From Rhizobium esperanzae (GTDB taxonomy: Bacteria > Pseudomonadota > Alphaproteobacteria > Rhizobiales > Rhizobiaceae): a stretch of DNA of 64,000 nucleotides. Under the pieces are notes generated by a model. It was not told the origin of the DNA. It saw only the letters and a list, made by a program, of their open reading frames with translations, and searched no databases. A program made the translations under genes and the position numbers. The stretch covers positions 175,650 through 239,649 of the forward strand of contig NZ_MXPU01000009.1 in NCBI RefSeq assembly GCF_002204185.1. Reading direction: 5' to 3'. This document shows positions 42,949-51,764 of the stretch, piece by piece; within the stretch, counting starts at the first letter, position 1, and the number at the start of each line of letters is the position of its first letter.

Positions 42949-43653
42949 TTACGCCTGTCCGGCTGCCGCCGCTGGACCGCCGATGAGACCCTTCCAATAG
43001 CTTTCCGCACCTTGAAGATGCGCGCTCATCAGCGCCTGGGCGAGATTGCCGTCTCGGGCAAGCAGCGCCTCGTAGATGCGGATATGCTCCTCATGCGAGC
43101 GCCGGCTTCGGGCGGCATCGGCAAAATAGATCGGCAGCCGGTGCTCTCCCATGACGTAATAGACGCTGCACACCCGATAGAAGACGCTGTTCTTGGTGGC
43201 TCGGACGATCTCCAGATGGAAATCCCTGTCCTCGCGCGCCAGCCCCTCGCCCGCGGCAAGCTTCGCCTCGGACGCCGCGAGTATATCGCGCAAGCGCTTG
43301 TAATTCTCCTCCGTCGCCCGACTGCAGGCGAGTTCCGCGGCCTTGATCTCATGGATCTTGCGAAGCTCTACGGTCTCGTAGATCAGGATGGGATCAAGCG
43401 GAACACCGGCGCGGGCAAAAAGCGCCATTGCCTCCACGCTGGCCTCCGTGGTCGTCAGATAGATGCCCGACTTGGCTCGACGCTCCACGATGCGCATTGC
43501 CTCCAGGATGGCCAGTGCCTCGCGAATTTGGCCGCGGCTAACGGTGAAATGTTCCGCAAGTTCGCGCTCCGATGGCGTGCGGCCGTTGCCGCTCGAGTTA
43601 GAAAAAAGGTGTGCGGCGAGATCCGAGAGGAGGGAATTTTCTTTCATCGTCAC
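42949..43653 (-). CDS. GntR family regulator, FCD subfamily
   Basis: A 234-residue regulator: winged helix at about residues 7-70 (TPSERELAEHFTVSRGQIREALAILEAMRIVERRAKSG; landmarks SERELAEHFTVSRGQIREAL) and a C-terminal FCD domain (DRDFHLEIVRATKN, SHEEHIRIYEALL). The GTG at 43653 overlaps the upstream stop (GTGA); an ATG two codons in at 43647 is an alternative. It lies inside a catabolic operon and is the best candidate for binding the four TGGTNNNACCA sites at 35841, 36017, 46004 and 46027. Confidence 0.87.
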   Translation of the reverse strand: MTMKENSLLSDLAAHLFSNSSGNGRTPSERELAEHFTVSRGQIREALAILEAMRIVERRAKSGIYLTTTEASVEAMALFARAGVPLDPILIYETVELRKIHEIKAAELACSRATEENYKRLRDILAASEAKLAAGEGLAREDRDFHLEIVRATKNSVFYRVCSVYYVMGEHRLPIYFADAARSRRSHEEHIRIYEALLARDGNLAQALMSAHLQGAESYWKGLIGGPAAAAGQA

Positions 43654-44819
43654 TGTCTTTGCGCGTGAGTCTCCAGGACCCGCTGATTGATCGTGAAGCC
43701 CAGGCCAGGTCTGTCCGGGACCTCTATCATACCGTCCTTCACCGACACCGTGTCCTCGACAAGATCATGGATCATCGGATTTGCGCCGAGGGAATATTCG
43801 ACGACGAAGCTTGCCGGGGAAGCCGCGCACAAGTGCAGGCCGGAGAAGAAGCAGGGCGCACCAGCCCAAAGATGCGGTGCGAAACGCACGTTGAAGGCGC
43901 TGGCGAGTGAACTGATGCGCATCGCCTCGGTGATGCCGCCGCAGAAGGCGGGATCCGGCTGGAAAATGTCGGCGGCCCGAAGCATGGCAAGATCTCGAAA
44001 GGCAAAACGCGTCGCCTCGCTCTCGCCGGCAGCGATCGGCACGTTCCCGGTCGCGCGAACCTCCGCCATGCCAGGCTTGTCATCGGCGATCACCGGCTCC
44101 TCGAACCAGGCGAGGTCGCAATCAGCAACCATTTGGATGAAGCGCTTCGCTTCGGCAACAGTATAGGTGCCGTGCGCATCGACCATCAAGTCGACGTCTG
44201 GGCCGACCGCTTTGCGAGCCGCCCGCACGCGTGCTGCCGAGGCATGCGGCGCACGATCCATCGCGCCGACGCGCATCTTGACGGACTTGAAACCGCCAGC
44301 CGAGATATAGGACCGGAGTTGCTCGCCTATCCTCTCCGCACTCTCCCAACCACCCGAGGCATAGGCGGGCAACCTGTCCGCCTTACGGCCACCTAGCAGC
44401 TTCCAGACCGGGACGCCGAGCGACTTGCCGAGAATGTCCCAGAGTGCGATATCAACCGCGCTGATTGCCGCAACGGAAAGGCCGCGTCGCGCGATCTCGG
44501 GCATCGCGTGACCCGAAGTCGCCGCCGTCTCGTGGCGTACGCCGTTGTAGAGCATCTCCCATATGGAGGAGATGTCGGCAGGATCGCGGCCGATGAGCTT
44601 CGGCCCTACCTCATGATTGATCAAGTGTACCAGCGTGCCATAGGTGCCCGCACTGCCCGCGGCATTCTTGCCCTCTCCCCAGCCCACGATGCCGTCGTTC
44701 GTTTCGATACGCAGGATCGCAGCATCGAAGGTCGTCAGTCGGCCGAAGTCGCTGCGGTGCTGACGGCTCGCCTCGATGGGAATCTTAACCCACCAGGCTT
44801 CTACGGTCTTAATACGCAT
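43650..44819 (-). CDS. enolase-superfamily (mandelate racemase/muconate lactonising type) sugar-acid dehydratase
   Basis: A 389-residue MR/MLE-type enzyme with an N-terminal capping domain (residues 1-130) and a barrel. The KxK-type base is in SVKMRVG. Metal ligands are Asp in DLMVDAHGTY, Glu in WFEEPVIADD and Glu in AAGESEATR, and the opposite-side His is in FAPHLWAGA. A His at that place is typical of the mandelate racemase subgroup, most of which are acid-sugar dehydratases. The uptake operon next door supports a sugar-acid substrate, but which one cannot be read. Confidence 0.83.
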   Translation of the reverse strand: MRIKTVEAWWVKIPIEASRQHRSDFGRLTTFDAAILRIETNDGIVGWGEGKNAAGSAGTYGTLVHLINHEVGPKLIGRDPADISSIWEMLYNGVRHETAATSGHAMPEIARRGLSVAAISAVDIALWDILGKSLGVPVWKLLGGRKADRLPAYASGGWESAERIGEQLRSYISAGGFKSVKMRVGAMDRAPHASAARVRAARKAVGPDVDLMVDAHGTYTVAEAKRFIQMVADCDLAWFEEPVIADDKPGMAEVRATGNVPIAAGESEATRFAFRDLAMLRAADIFQPDPAFCGGITEAMRISSLASAFNVRFAPHLWAGAPCFFSGLHLCAASPASFVVEYSLGANPMIHDLVEDTVSVKDGMIEVPDRPGLGFTINQRVLETHAQRQ

Positions 44820-44877
44820 GTCTCGGATCCCCGCTCCTCACGGCCGCCCGCGGGTCGCGCGGCGTATATCTTTCCGT

Positions 44878-45768
44878 TCATTGCTTGATCAGCGGCAGGA
44901 TTGTCTCGGCGGTGATCCGCATCTGATCGTCGTAGAATTTCTCAGTGAGAAGGCTCGAGCCGTGGTCCTGGATAAATTTCAGCTGCTCCGGAGGAATGTC
45001 GACAGGGTTGCGCTCGACCATGTCCGGATATTTGGTAGCCGGAGTCCGGTCAACCGGAGCGACGAATTCGTTGGTGACGGCCCCGCCGTAACCAATCTCC
45101 TTCAGCGTACCGATGATCTTCGGCCAGTCGAGGTGGCCGAGGCCGGCTGCGAAACGATTGTTGTCGGCTACGTGGAAATCGAACAGGCGCTTTCCAGCAA
45201 GCCGGATCGCCTCATACATGTCTTCCTCCTCGATGTTCAGGTGGAAGGCATCCAGGCAGACCCCGCATTCGGGGCTGACGGCATCGGCGAGCGCCAGCGC
45301 TTGGGCGGCACGGTTGAAGAAATAGGTCTCGAAACGGTTGAGCGGCTCGACGGCAATGCGCACCCCCCTCTTCTGAGCGTGGGCAAAACACTCCCTGGTG
45401 GCGTCCACCACCCATGTCCACTCTTCCTCCTCAGTCCCATCCGGCACCACCTTGCCGACCGTCGCCGGTACGAGGGTTAGGATCTCGCCCTCAAGTTCGC
45501 TGACCATGGTGATGACGCTCTTGACATAGTCCACTGACCTAGCGCGCTGGCCTTCATCCCGGGCTGCAAGATTTCGTTCGCCGAGCGTCAGCGTAACCGC
45601 GCCCCAGCAGCGGATGCCGTGCTCCTTAAGCAGCGCACGCGTTTCCTTCACATCATACTGTGCCGGCTCGCCGGATATCTCGATGCTCTCGTAGCCGTAT
45701 TTTTTGATGCGCTTCAGCGTGACGGCGAGCGGTTCCGCCCGCATCCAGTTGTGCGTCGAAAGATGCAT
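44878..45768 (-). CDS. sugar phosphate isomerase/epimerase-type TIM barrel
   Basis: The 296-residue AP-endonuclease-2 fold protein (xylose-isomerase-like barrel) has metal ligands recognisable in VAVEPLNRFETYFFN, VCLDAFHLNIEEEDM (Asp, His, Glu) and FHVADNNRFAAGLGHLDW. It is related to tagatose/psicose 3-epimerases, hydroxypyruvate isomerase and IolE/IolI. A strong GGAGGA precedes the start. First gene of the minus-strand operon, divergent from a homologous barrel protein at 46092. Confidence 0.83.
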   Translation of the reverse strand: MHLSTHNWMRAEPLAVTLKRIKKYGYESIEISGEPAQYDVKETRALLKEHGIRCWGAVTLTLGERNLAARDEGQRARSVDYVKSVITMVSELEGEILTLVPATVGKVVPDGTEEEEWTWVVDATRECFAHAQKRGVRIAVEPLNRFETYFFNRAAQALALADAVSPECGVCLDAFHLNIEEEDMYEAIRLAGKRLFDFHVADNNRFAAGLGHLDWPKIIGTLKEIGYGGAVTNEFVAPVDRTPATKYPDMVERNPVDIPPEQLKFIQDHGSSLLTEKFYDDQMRITAETILPLIKQ

Positions 45769-46003
45769 GGGGTCCTCCTAGACTGTTGCGGCCACGTCGA
45801 CAGCCACTTGGTGTCGAGCCGCTCCCTATCGCTGGCCAGCTTGTTACCTTCGGCAATCTGGTTTGGCCAATTATTCCTGTCTGAAAGAACTAACTCAATT
45901 CCCGAGCCACTGCAAGACGGCCGCGAAGCGAGCCGAAGCCCCCAGAACCTGCCGCTTTTCACGGATTGTTTGGAAACTGGTCGTCCTTCGCATGGTGCCG
46001 AAT

Positions 46004-46014
46004 TGGCTTGACCA
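46004..46014. promoter_or_regulatory. GntR/FadR-type operator TGGCTTGACCA
   Basis: A TGG(T/C)-N3-ACCA element in the context AATTGGCTTGACCAGATA, overlapping a TTGACC -35-like hexamer. It shares the GACCAGAT right half with the sites at 35841 and 46027, and its centre is 23 bases from the next site. Confidence 0.5.
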
Positions 46015-46026
46015 GATACGCAACTT

Positions 46027-46037
46027 TGGTATGACCA
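46027..46037. promoter_or_regulatory. GntR/FadR-type operator TGGTATGACCA
   Basis: TGGT-N3-ACCA in the context CTTTGGTATGACCAGATG, covering a TATGAC -10-like hexamer, 55 bases upstream of the start at 46092. Occupation would block transcription of the plus-strand isomerase gene. Confidence 0.55.
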
Positions 46038-46091
46038 GATGTGGGAAGGTGCTAAGGTTGGCTTAGTGGCCGCAAGGCCTAGGGAGGAAAA

Positions 46092-46943
46092 ATGAAGATC
46101 GGCATGTGCATGTTCCTCTGGACGACAAGTGTCGGCCGCAAACACGAGGCACTGTTACGCGATATCAAAGAGACGGGGTTTGATGGCGTCGAAATTCCGG
46201 TCTTTTCAGGCACCCCCGACGACTACCGGCGGCTGGGAGCTCTGCTGGACCGGATCGGCCTGGAACGGACCGCCGTTTCCGCCATAGGCGACCCTGAGAT
46301 GAACTTGATCGCCCCCGACGCGGCAACTCGTAGGCGCGGCATCGACTACGTGAAATGGGCAATCGACTGCAGCGATGCTCTCGGCGCGACGGTGCTGAGC
46401 GGGCCGTTACATTCGACGCTGGGAAAATTTTCGGGCAGCGGGCCGAGCGCGGCTGAACTCAAGCGCTCAGTTTCCTCGCAACTGGCGATCGGCGATCATG
46501 CAGCAAAGCACGGCGTCACCATCGGGCTTGAGGCGCTCAATCGCTTCGAATGTTACCTGTTCAACACGATGGATGACCTAGCGGCTCATATCGACGCAAT
46601 CGGACATCCGAATATCCGCGCCATGTACGATACCTTCCACAGCAATATCGAGGAAGCCGATCCCATCGACGCGTTCACGCGCAACAGTAACCGCATCGTG
46701 CATGTCCATATTTCGGAAAACAACCGCGGCGTACCAGGGCGTGGCAATATCCCGTGGGCGGAAACCTTCAGGGCACTGCGCGCGAGCGGCTATGACGGAT
46801 GGCTGACCATCGAGGCGTTCGGTCGGGCGCTCAAGGAGCTTGCCGCCGCGACAAAGGTCTGGCGCGACTTCTCCGAAACACCGGAATCGGTCTATCGTGA
46901 AGGCTACCGCCATATCCGCGACGGGTGGCGCGCGGCGGCATGA
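46092..46943 (+). CDS. sugar phosphate isomerase/epimerase-type TIM barrel
   Basis: The 283-residue xylose-isomerase-like barrel has metal ligands in IGLEALNRFECYLFN, MYDTFHSNIEEADP and HVHISENNRGVPGRGNIPW (landmarks LEALNRFE, DTFHSNIEE, HISENNRG), and a late Glu in GWLTIEAFGR. This set closely matches D-tagatose/D-psicose 3-epimerase-type enzymes. It starts after GGGAGGA and stands alone on the plus strand, divergent from a paralogue-like barrel at 44878. It is probably part of the same sugar or polyol pathway through shared operators. Confidence 0.83.
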   Translation: MKIGMCMFLWTTSVGRKHEALLRDIKETGFDGVEIPVFSGTPDDYRRLGALLDRIGLERTAVSAIGDPEMNLIAPDAATRRRGIDYVKWAIDCSDALGATVLSGPLHSTLGKFSGSGPSAAELKRSVSSQLAIGDHAAKHGVTIGLEALNRFECYLFNTMDDLAAHIDAIGHPNIRAMYDTFHSNIEEADPIDAFTRNSNRIVHVHISENNRGVPGRGNIPWAETFRALRASGYDGWLTIEAFGRALKELAAATKVWRDFSETPESVYREGYRHIRDGWRAAA

Positions 46944-47087
46944 GCACGAAACAACCTGCCTGATTTCGATCCGGATAGTGCTGCACAGTACGGGAGACCG
47001 CAGACGCGGCCGAGCTTTCAGGAGGAATGCCGGCGGTTATGCTGCTCATGAAAGACCGCCGTTTTCTAAGGGTGGGCAAGTTGTCGC

Positions 47088-50000
47088 TCAGCCGATAGCC
47101 ATGAGGCTTGCATTGCCGCCGGCCGCCGCCGTGTTGATAGAGGTCGACACCTCTTCGAGCAGCCAGTTGAGGCAGTAGGCTTCCGGATCGCTTGCCAGTT
47201 CCTCGGTCGTCGCTGCCTGGACCAGCAGAAGCGGACCAGGCAGCGCGGCGATCTTCTTATTGACGGCAAGAACCCTGTCGCGATCCCCTTCCACGAGCGC
47301 GCCGGAGAACGGCCCGTCCTTTTCCCAATCCGATGTCCAGGAAAGGCGGCCGGCGACAGCCGCCGGAAGGCCCCCCAGGACCGACTTCGATATGGAGCCC
47401 GCGTCGACAGCGATATGATTGCCTGTGGAGAGGGCGGCGGCGATCTGGCGGTGCAATCCGGCTTCGGTCTGCGGCACGAGCAGGATACGGCCGCGCGGAT
47501 GGAGCGCATAAAGATTGCGCTCGCCGACCGGGCCGGTAAGCTCACGTTCCAGTCCGAGCGCTGAGCGGCTTGCATAGCCGCGCGCCGCTTCCCCTTCCGC
47601 CGTCAGGCCCTTCTTGTCGAGCCAGACGATGTAATCGCGAAGGGCAACGTCGGTATGCACGGAATCCTGCTGCGGAGGCACGGGCGCGCGCTGCACCAGC
47701 CGGCCGATGTAGAGCGGACCGCCAGCCTTTGGACCGGTTCCCGAGAGGCCACGGCCGCCGAAGGGCTGCACGCCGACAACCGCGCCGATGATGTTGCGGT
47801 TGACGTAGAGATTGCCGGCCTTGATGCGGCTCGTCACATGCGCGATCGTTTCGTCGAGCCGGGTGTGAAGCCCGAATGTGAGGCCGTAGCCCGAGGCGTT
47901 GATATCGTCGATCAGCCGGTCGAGGCCGTTCCGCTTGAAGCGGACGACATGCAGGACCGGACCGAAGACCTCCTTCGTCAGGTCCGAAAGCGACTTGATC
48001 TCGATGATCGTCGGCGGAACGAAAGTGCCTTTTGCAGCGCTTTGCGGCAGCGGCAGCTGCTCCACCTTGCGCCCGGCCCCGCGCATCGCTTCGATATGCT
48101 GGTCGATTTCCGCCTTGGCGCCGTCGTTGATGACTGGCCCGACATCGATGCTCAGCCGATCGGTGCGGCCGATCGTCAATTCACGGAAAGCGCCCTTCAG
48201 CATGGCGAGCGTCCTGTCGGCGATGTCGTCCTGCAGGCAGAGAACGCGCAGCGCCGAGCAGCGCTGGCCGGCGCTGTCGAAAGCCGATGTCACGACGTCG
48301 GCCACGACCTGTTCGGCCAGTGCGGAGGAATCGACGATCATGCCGTTCTGGCCGCCGGTTTCGGCAATCAGCGGGATCGGCTTGCCGGTCGCTGACAGGC
48401 GCTCGGCGAGCTGCGCCTGGATCATGCGCGCGACCTCGGTCGAGCCGGTGAACATGACGCCGGCCGTTTCCTGCGCTCCGACCATGCCCGCGCCGAGGCG
48501 GCCGCTGCCGGGCACGAATTGCAGCGCGCCGACCGGCACACCTGCTTCGTGGAGGATCTTGACGCTCTCCGAGGCGATGATCGGCGTCACGCCGGCCGGC
48601 TTCGCCAGCACCGGATTGCCGGCGACGATTGCTGCGGCAACCTGGCCGGTGAAAATCGCCAGCGGGAAATTCCACGGGCTGATGCAGACGATCGGGCCGA
48701 GCGGCAGATGCGACGGGCCGAGAGTCTTGCGCGCCTGATCGGCGTAATAGCGCAGGAAATCGACCGCTTCGCGTACTTCACCGACCGCGTTGGCGGCGGA
48801 TTTGCCGGCTTCGCGCATGATGATGCCCATCAGAACCTTGATGCGGGCCTGCATGATGTCGGCGGCCCGATCGAGACATGCGGCGCGCTCTGCCGGCGGC
48901 ACAGCCGCCCATTGCGGCGCATAGGCGGCCGCCATCGCAACGACACGACCCGCCTCTTCGACCTTCAGTTCGGTGACGGTGCCGACGACGTCGCGGTGAT
49001 CGGCGGGATTGAGGACATCGCGCGTCACCCCGTCGGTAGAACCGTCAGCGAGGATCGGAAGCGCATGCCAGGGGCTCTCGGCGGTGGAGGCGAGCGCCTG
49101 CGCCAGATCCGTGAGCGTGGTCTCGTTCGAGAGATCGAGCCCGCTCGAATTGGCGCGGGCGCTGCCGTAAAGCGCCTTGGGCGCGGCGATCTGCACATGT
49201 GGGGCGCCGACGACGGGCATGGCCGCGACGGTCTCGGCCGGATCGGCGATCAGTGCCTCGACCGAAACATTCGGATCGGAAATGCGATGCACGAAGGAGG
49301 AGTTGGCGCCGTTTTCGAGCAGGCGGCGGACGAGATAAGCAAGCAGCGTCTCATGCGTCCCAACGGGGGCATAGATGCGGCAGGGCCGGTCGAGCTTCTC
49401 CTTGCCGACGACCTCGTCATAGAGCGGTTCACCCATGCCGTGCAGGCACTGGAACTCGTATTTGCCGACCGCGAAATCAGGCCCCGCCAGATGATAGATC
49501 GTGGCCAGCGTCTGCGCATTGTGGGTCGCGAACTGCGGGAAAACGGCATCGGCGGCGGCAAGCAGCTTGCGTGCGCAGGCGATGTAGGCGACGTCGGTGT
49601 AGATCTTGCGGGTATAGACCGGATAATCGTCGAGACCATCCAGCTGGGCGCGCTTGATCTCCGCATCCCAATAGGCGCCCTTGACGAGACGGACCATCAT
49701 CCGCCGCCCGGAGCGACGGGCGAGATCGATGATATAGTCGAGCACGAAGGGGCAGCGCTTGCCATAGGCCTGCACGACGAAGCCGAGCCCGTTCCATCCG
49801 GCAAGTTCCGGGACAAAGCAGAGTTCTTCGAGAAGATCGAGCGAAAGCTCCAGCCGATCGGCTTCTTCGGCATCGATGTTGAGGCCGATATCATAGGACT
49901 TGGCGAGAACGGCGAGCGCCTTGACCTTCGGCAGCAGCTCGCCCATCACCCGGTCGGCCTGCGCTCTCACATAACGCGGGTGCAGAGCCGAAAGCTTGAT

Positions 50001-50795
50001 CGAAATGCCCGGGCCGTCGTAGATGCCACGCCCAGCCGCCGCCTTGCCGATGGCATGGATCGCCTTCTCGTAATCCTTGAAATAGCGCTCGGCGTCTGCT
50101 GCGGTCGTCGCCGCCTCGCCCAGCATGTCGTAGGAATAGCGGAAGCCCTTGGCCTCCAGCGGACGAGCGCGCTTCAGCGCCTCCTCGATCGTTTCGCCGG
50201 TGACGAACTGCTCGCCCATCATGCGCATCGCCATATCGACGCCGCGGCGGATGACCGGCTCGCCGGCGCGCGCGATCAGTCGCGTCAGCGCCGCCGACAG
50301 GCTGCGGTCGTTGACTGTCGAGGTGAGCTTGCCGGTGACGACGAGACCCCAGGTGGCGGCGTTGACGAACATCGATTTGCCGCCGCCGATATGCGAGGTC
50401 CAGTTACCCTCGGCGATCTTGTCGCGGATCAGCGCGTCGCGGGTATCCGTATCGGGAATGCGCAGGAGTGCCTCGGCAAGGCACATCAGCGCGACGCCTT
50501 CCTGGCTGGAAAGCGAATATTCCTGCACCAGTCCTTCGACGCCGGTGCCCTTGTGCTTGGCGCGCAGCGCCTCGATCAGCGTGCGGGCAGTGCTGCGGAT
50601 GTCATAACGCTTCGCCTCGGAAACACGTGCGGCCGCAACGAGCGGCGGCAGGCATTCGGTTTCCGGACGGCGATAAGCGGCCGTGATTGCCTGGCGAAGC
50701 TCGGATTGCGGCCGGATCGGCGGCGCGAAGGCGGCAAATGGCGCGCCCTCAGCGGGATCATTGGAGGAGGCGGGGTCGATCGCTGCGTTCAACAT
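47088..50795 (-). CDS. putA: bifunctional proline dehydrogenase / L-glutamate gamma-semialdehyde dehydrogenase PutA
   Basis: A 1235-residue PutA. The proline dehydrogenase barrel (about 180-480) has MMVRLVKGAYWDAEIKRAQ and FATHNAQTLATIYHLAG FAD/proline-site motifs (landmarks LVKGAYWD, ATHNAQT). The P5C dehydrogenase part (about 560-1050) has PWNFPLAIF, base Glu in LIAETGGQNGMI and catalytic Cys in FDSAGQRCSALRV. A C-terminal flap/domain follows. The N-terminus lacks the ribbon-helix-helix repressor domain of enterobacterial PutA, consistent with control by the divergent Lrp-type PutR. The enzyme converts proline to glutamate at the membrane, reducing quinone and NAD+. Confidence 0.96.
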   Translation of the reverse strand: MLNAAIDPASSNDPAEGAPFAAFAPPIRPQSELRQAITAAYRRPETECLPPLVAAARVSEAKRYDIRSTARTLIEALRAKHKGTGVEGLVQEYSLSSQEGVALMCLAEALLRIPDTDTRDALIRDKIAEGNWTSHIGGGKSMFVNAATWGLVVTGKLTSTVNDRSLSAALTRLIARAGEPVIRRGVDMAMRMMGEQFVTGETIEEALKRARPLEAKGFRYSYDMLGEAATTAADAERYFKDYEKAIHAIGKAAAGRGIYDGPGISIKLSALHPRYVRAQADRVMGELLPKVKALAVLAKSYDIGLNIDAEEADRLELSLDLLEELCFVPELAGWNGLGFVVQAYGKRCPFVLDYIIDLARRSGRRMMVRLVKGAYWDAEIKRAQLDGLDDYPVYTRKIYTDVAYIACARKLLAAADAVFPQFATHNAQTLATIYHLAGPDFAVGKYEFQCLHGMGEPLYDEVVGKEKLDRPCRIYAPVGTHETLLAYLVRRLLENGANSSFVHRISDPNVSVEALIADPAETVAAMPVVGAPHVQIAAPKALYGSARANSSGLDLSNETTLTDLAQALASTAESPWHALPILADGSTDGVTRDVLNPADHRDVVGTVTELKVEEAGRVVAMAAAYAPQWAAVPPAERAACLDRAADIMQARIKVLMGIIMREAGKSAANAVGEVREAVDFLRYYADQARKTLGPSHLPLGPIVCISPWNFPLAIFTGQVAAAIVAGNPVLAKPAGVTPIIASESVKILHEAGVPVGALQFVPGSGRLGAGMVGAQETAGVMFTGSTEVARMIQAQLAERLSATGKPIPLIAETGGQNGMIVDSSALAEQVVADVVTSAFDSAGQRCSALRVLCLQDDIADRTLAMLKGAFRELTIGRTDRLSIDVGPVINDGAKAEIDQHIEAMRGAGRKVEQLPLPQSAAKGTFVPPTIIEIKSLSDLTKEVFGPVLHVVRFKRNGLDRLIDDINASGYGLTFGLHTRLDETIAHVTSRIKAGNLYVNRNIIGAVVGVQPFGGRGLSGTGPKAGGPLYIGRLVQRAPVPPQQDSVHTDVALRDYIVWLDKKGLTAEGEAARGYASRSALGLERELTGPVGERNLYALHPRGRILLVPQTEAGLHRQIAAALSTGNHIAVDAGSISKSVLGGLPAAVAGRLSWTSDWEKDGPFSGALVEGDRDRVLAVNKKIAALPGPLLLVQAATTEELASDPEAYCLNWLLEEVSTSINTAAAGGNASLMAIG

Positions 50796-51203
50796 GGGAG
50801 TCCCTGATCAGTGAATGTTTCGTCTAACGGATAAATGGAACACCGGGCTCGTCATCCCAGGTGGCATCGTCCGTAATAATCGGGCCGGAATATTCCGTCT
50901 CGCGGAGCGGGCGCGCATTGGGCTTGTCGCGCTTGAGGGTGAATGCGGCTGCGACCGCTCTTATCGCCACCGGCCGGTATTGAGCGAGCAGATCCGGTTT
51001 TTGATCGCCATCCGCTTTTCCCTCACGCATCCATGATCTCCCTTTTCAAGCGTCGCAGCTATCGATTCCGGCAATACGCCGAGCGGCTGCGCCCTTCCTC
51101 CCATTGCCGAGGCGTAATCTACCACAGTCGCGAGTCGCGATCTCACTTGATTTCAGCCGTTTTCACGCTGTATGAACTTATAAACCGAGCACCGAGAGTT
51201 CAA
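50796..51203. other. putA-putR divergent promoter region
   Basis: About 400 bases between the divergent putA and putR genes. A 12-base perfect palindrome CGGAATATTCCG lies at 50886-50897; otherwise no hairpin or repeat was noticed. Open frames crossing it are N-terminal extensions of putR without a ribosome-binding site. Confidence 0.5.
50886..50897. promoter_or_regulatory. candidate PutR operator palindrome
   Basis: CGGAATATTCCG is fully self-complementary with an AATATT core, the AT-centred form liked by Lrp/AsnC proteins. It lies about 90 bases upstream of the putA start, between putA and putR. Confidence 0.4.
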
Positions 51204-51698
51204 ATGGCCACAGAAACCGACGTCTTTAGTGAATTGGACCAATTCGACAGAAAGATCCTCGCGGCACTCGCCGAGGACGGCAGGCTGTCGATCACCGATC
51301 TCGCGGCGCGCGTCGGGCTTTCGAAGACGCCGTGCCAGATTCGCTTCAAGCGACTGATCAGCGACGGCTACATCGAAGGCTTCAAGGCCGTCCTCAATCC
51401 GTCGAAAATGCAGCTCGACCACATCGCCTTCGTCGAGGTGAAGCTCTCCGATACCCGCGAGGATGCGCTGAGGAGCTTCAACGAGGCCATCAAAAAGATC
51501 AGAGAAGTCGAAGAGTGCCACATGATCGCCGGCCGGTTCGACTATCTCCTGAAGATCCGCACCCGCGACATCGGCCGTTATCGCCGCGTCCTCGGCGAGC
51601 GCATCTCGACGCTGCCCCATGTTGCCAACACCTCGACGAATGTGGCGATGGAGACGATCAAGGAAGGTTGGGACAAGTTCGGGTCGAGCCTTTCGTGA
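51204..51698 (+). CDS. putR: Lrp/AsnC family regulator of proline catabolism PutR
   Basis: The 164-residue Lrp-type activator has a helix-turn-helix at about residues 12-65 (DQFDRKILAALAEDGRLSITDLAARVGLSKTP; landmarks FDRKILAAL, ITDLAARVGLSKTPC), then a RAM domain with MIAGRFDYLLKIRT. The ATG at 51204 is used rather than the open extension to 50943. In Agrobacterium, Caulobacter and Rhodobacter, PutR divergent to putA activates it in response to proline. The identical arrangement here supports the name. Confidence 0.92.
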   Translation: MATETDVFSELDQFDRKILAALAEDGRLSITDLAARVGLSKTPCQIRFKRLISDGYIEGFKAVLNPSKMQLDHIAFVEVKLSDTREDALRSFNEAIKKIREVEECHMIAGRFDYLLKIRTRDIGRYRRVLGERISTLPHVANTSTNVAMETIKEGWDKFGSSLS

Positions 51699-51764
51699 AC
51701 GGCGGGGTTGCCGACAGTTACGCCAAGCCGATATTCGGCCACTGAAGCGCAGGTGAGGGTCAAA

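Larger units (their letters stand above)
45769..46091. other. divergent promoter region with paired GntR operators
   Basis: About 320 bases between two divergent isomerase genes. The only clear structure is the operator pair at 46004 and 46027, which coincides with a possible plus-strand promoter: TTGACC (46008-46013) and TATGAC (46030-46035) with a 16-base spacer. Nothing else was recognised. Confidence 0.5.
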
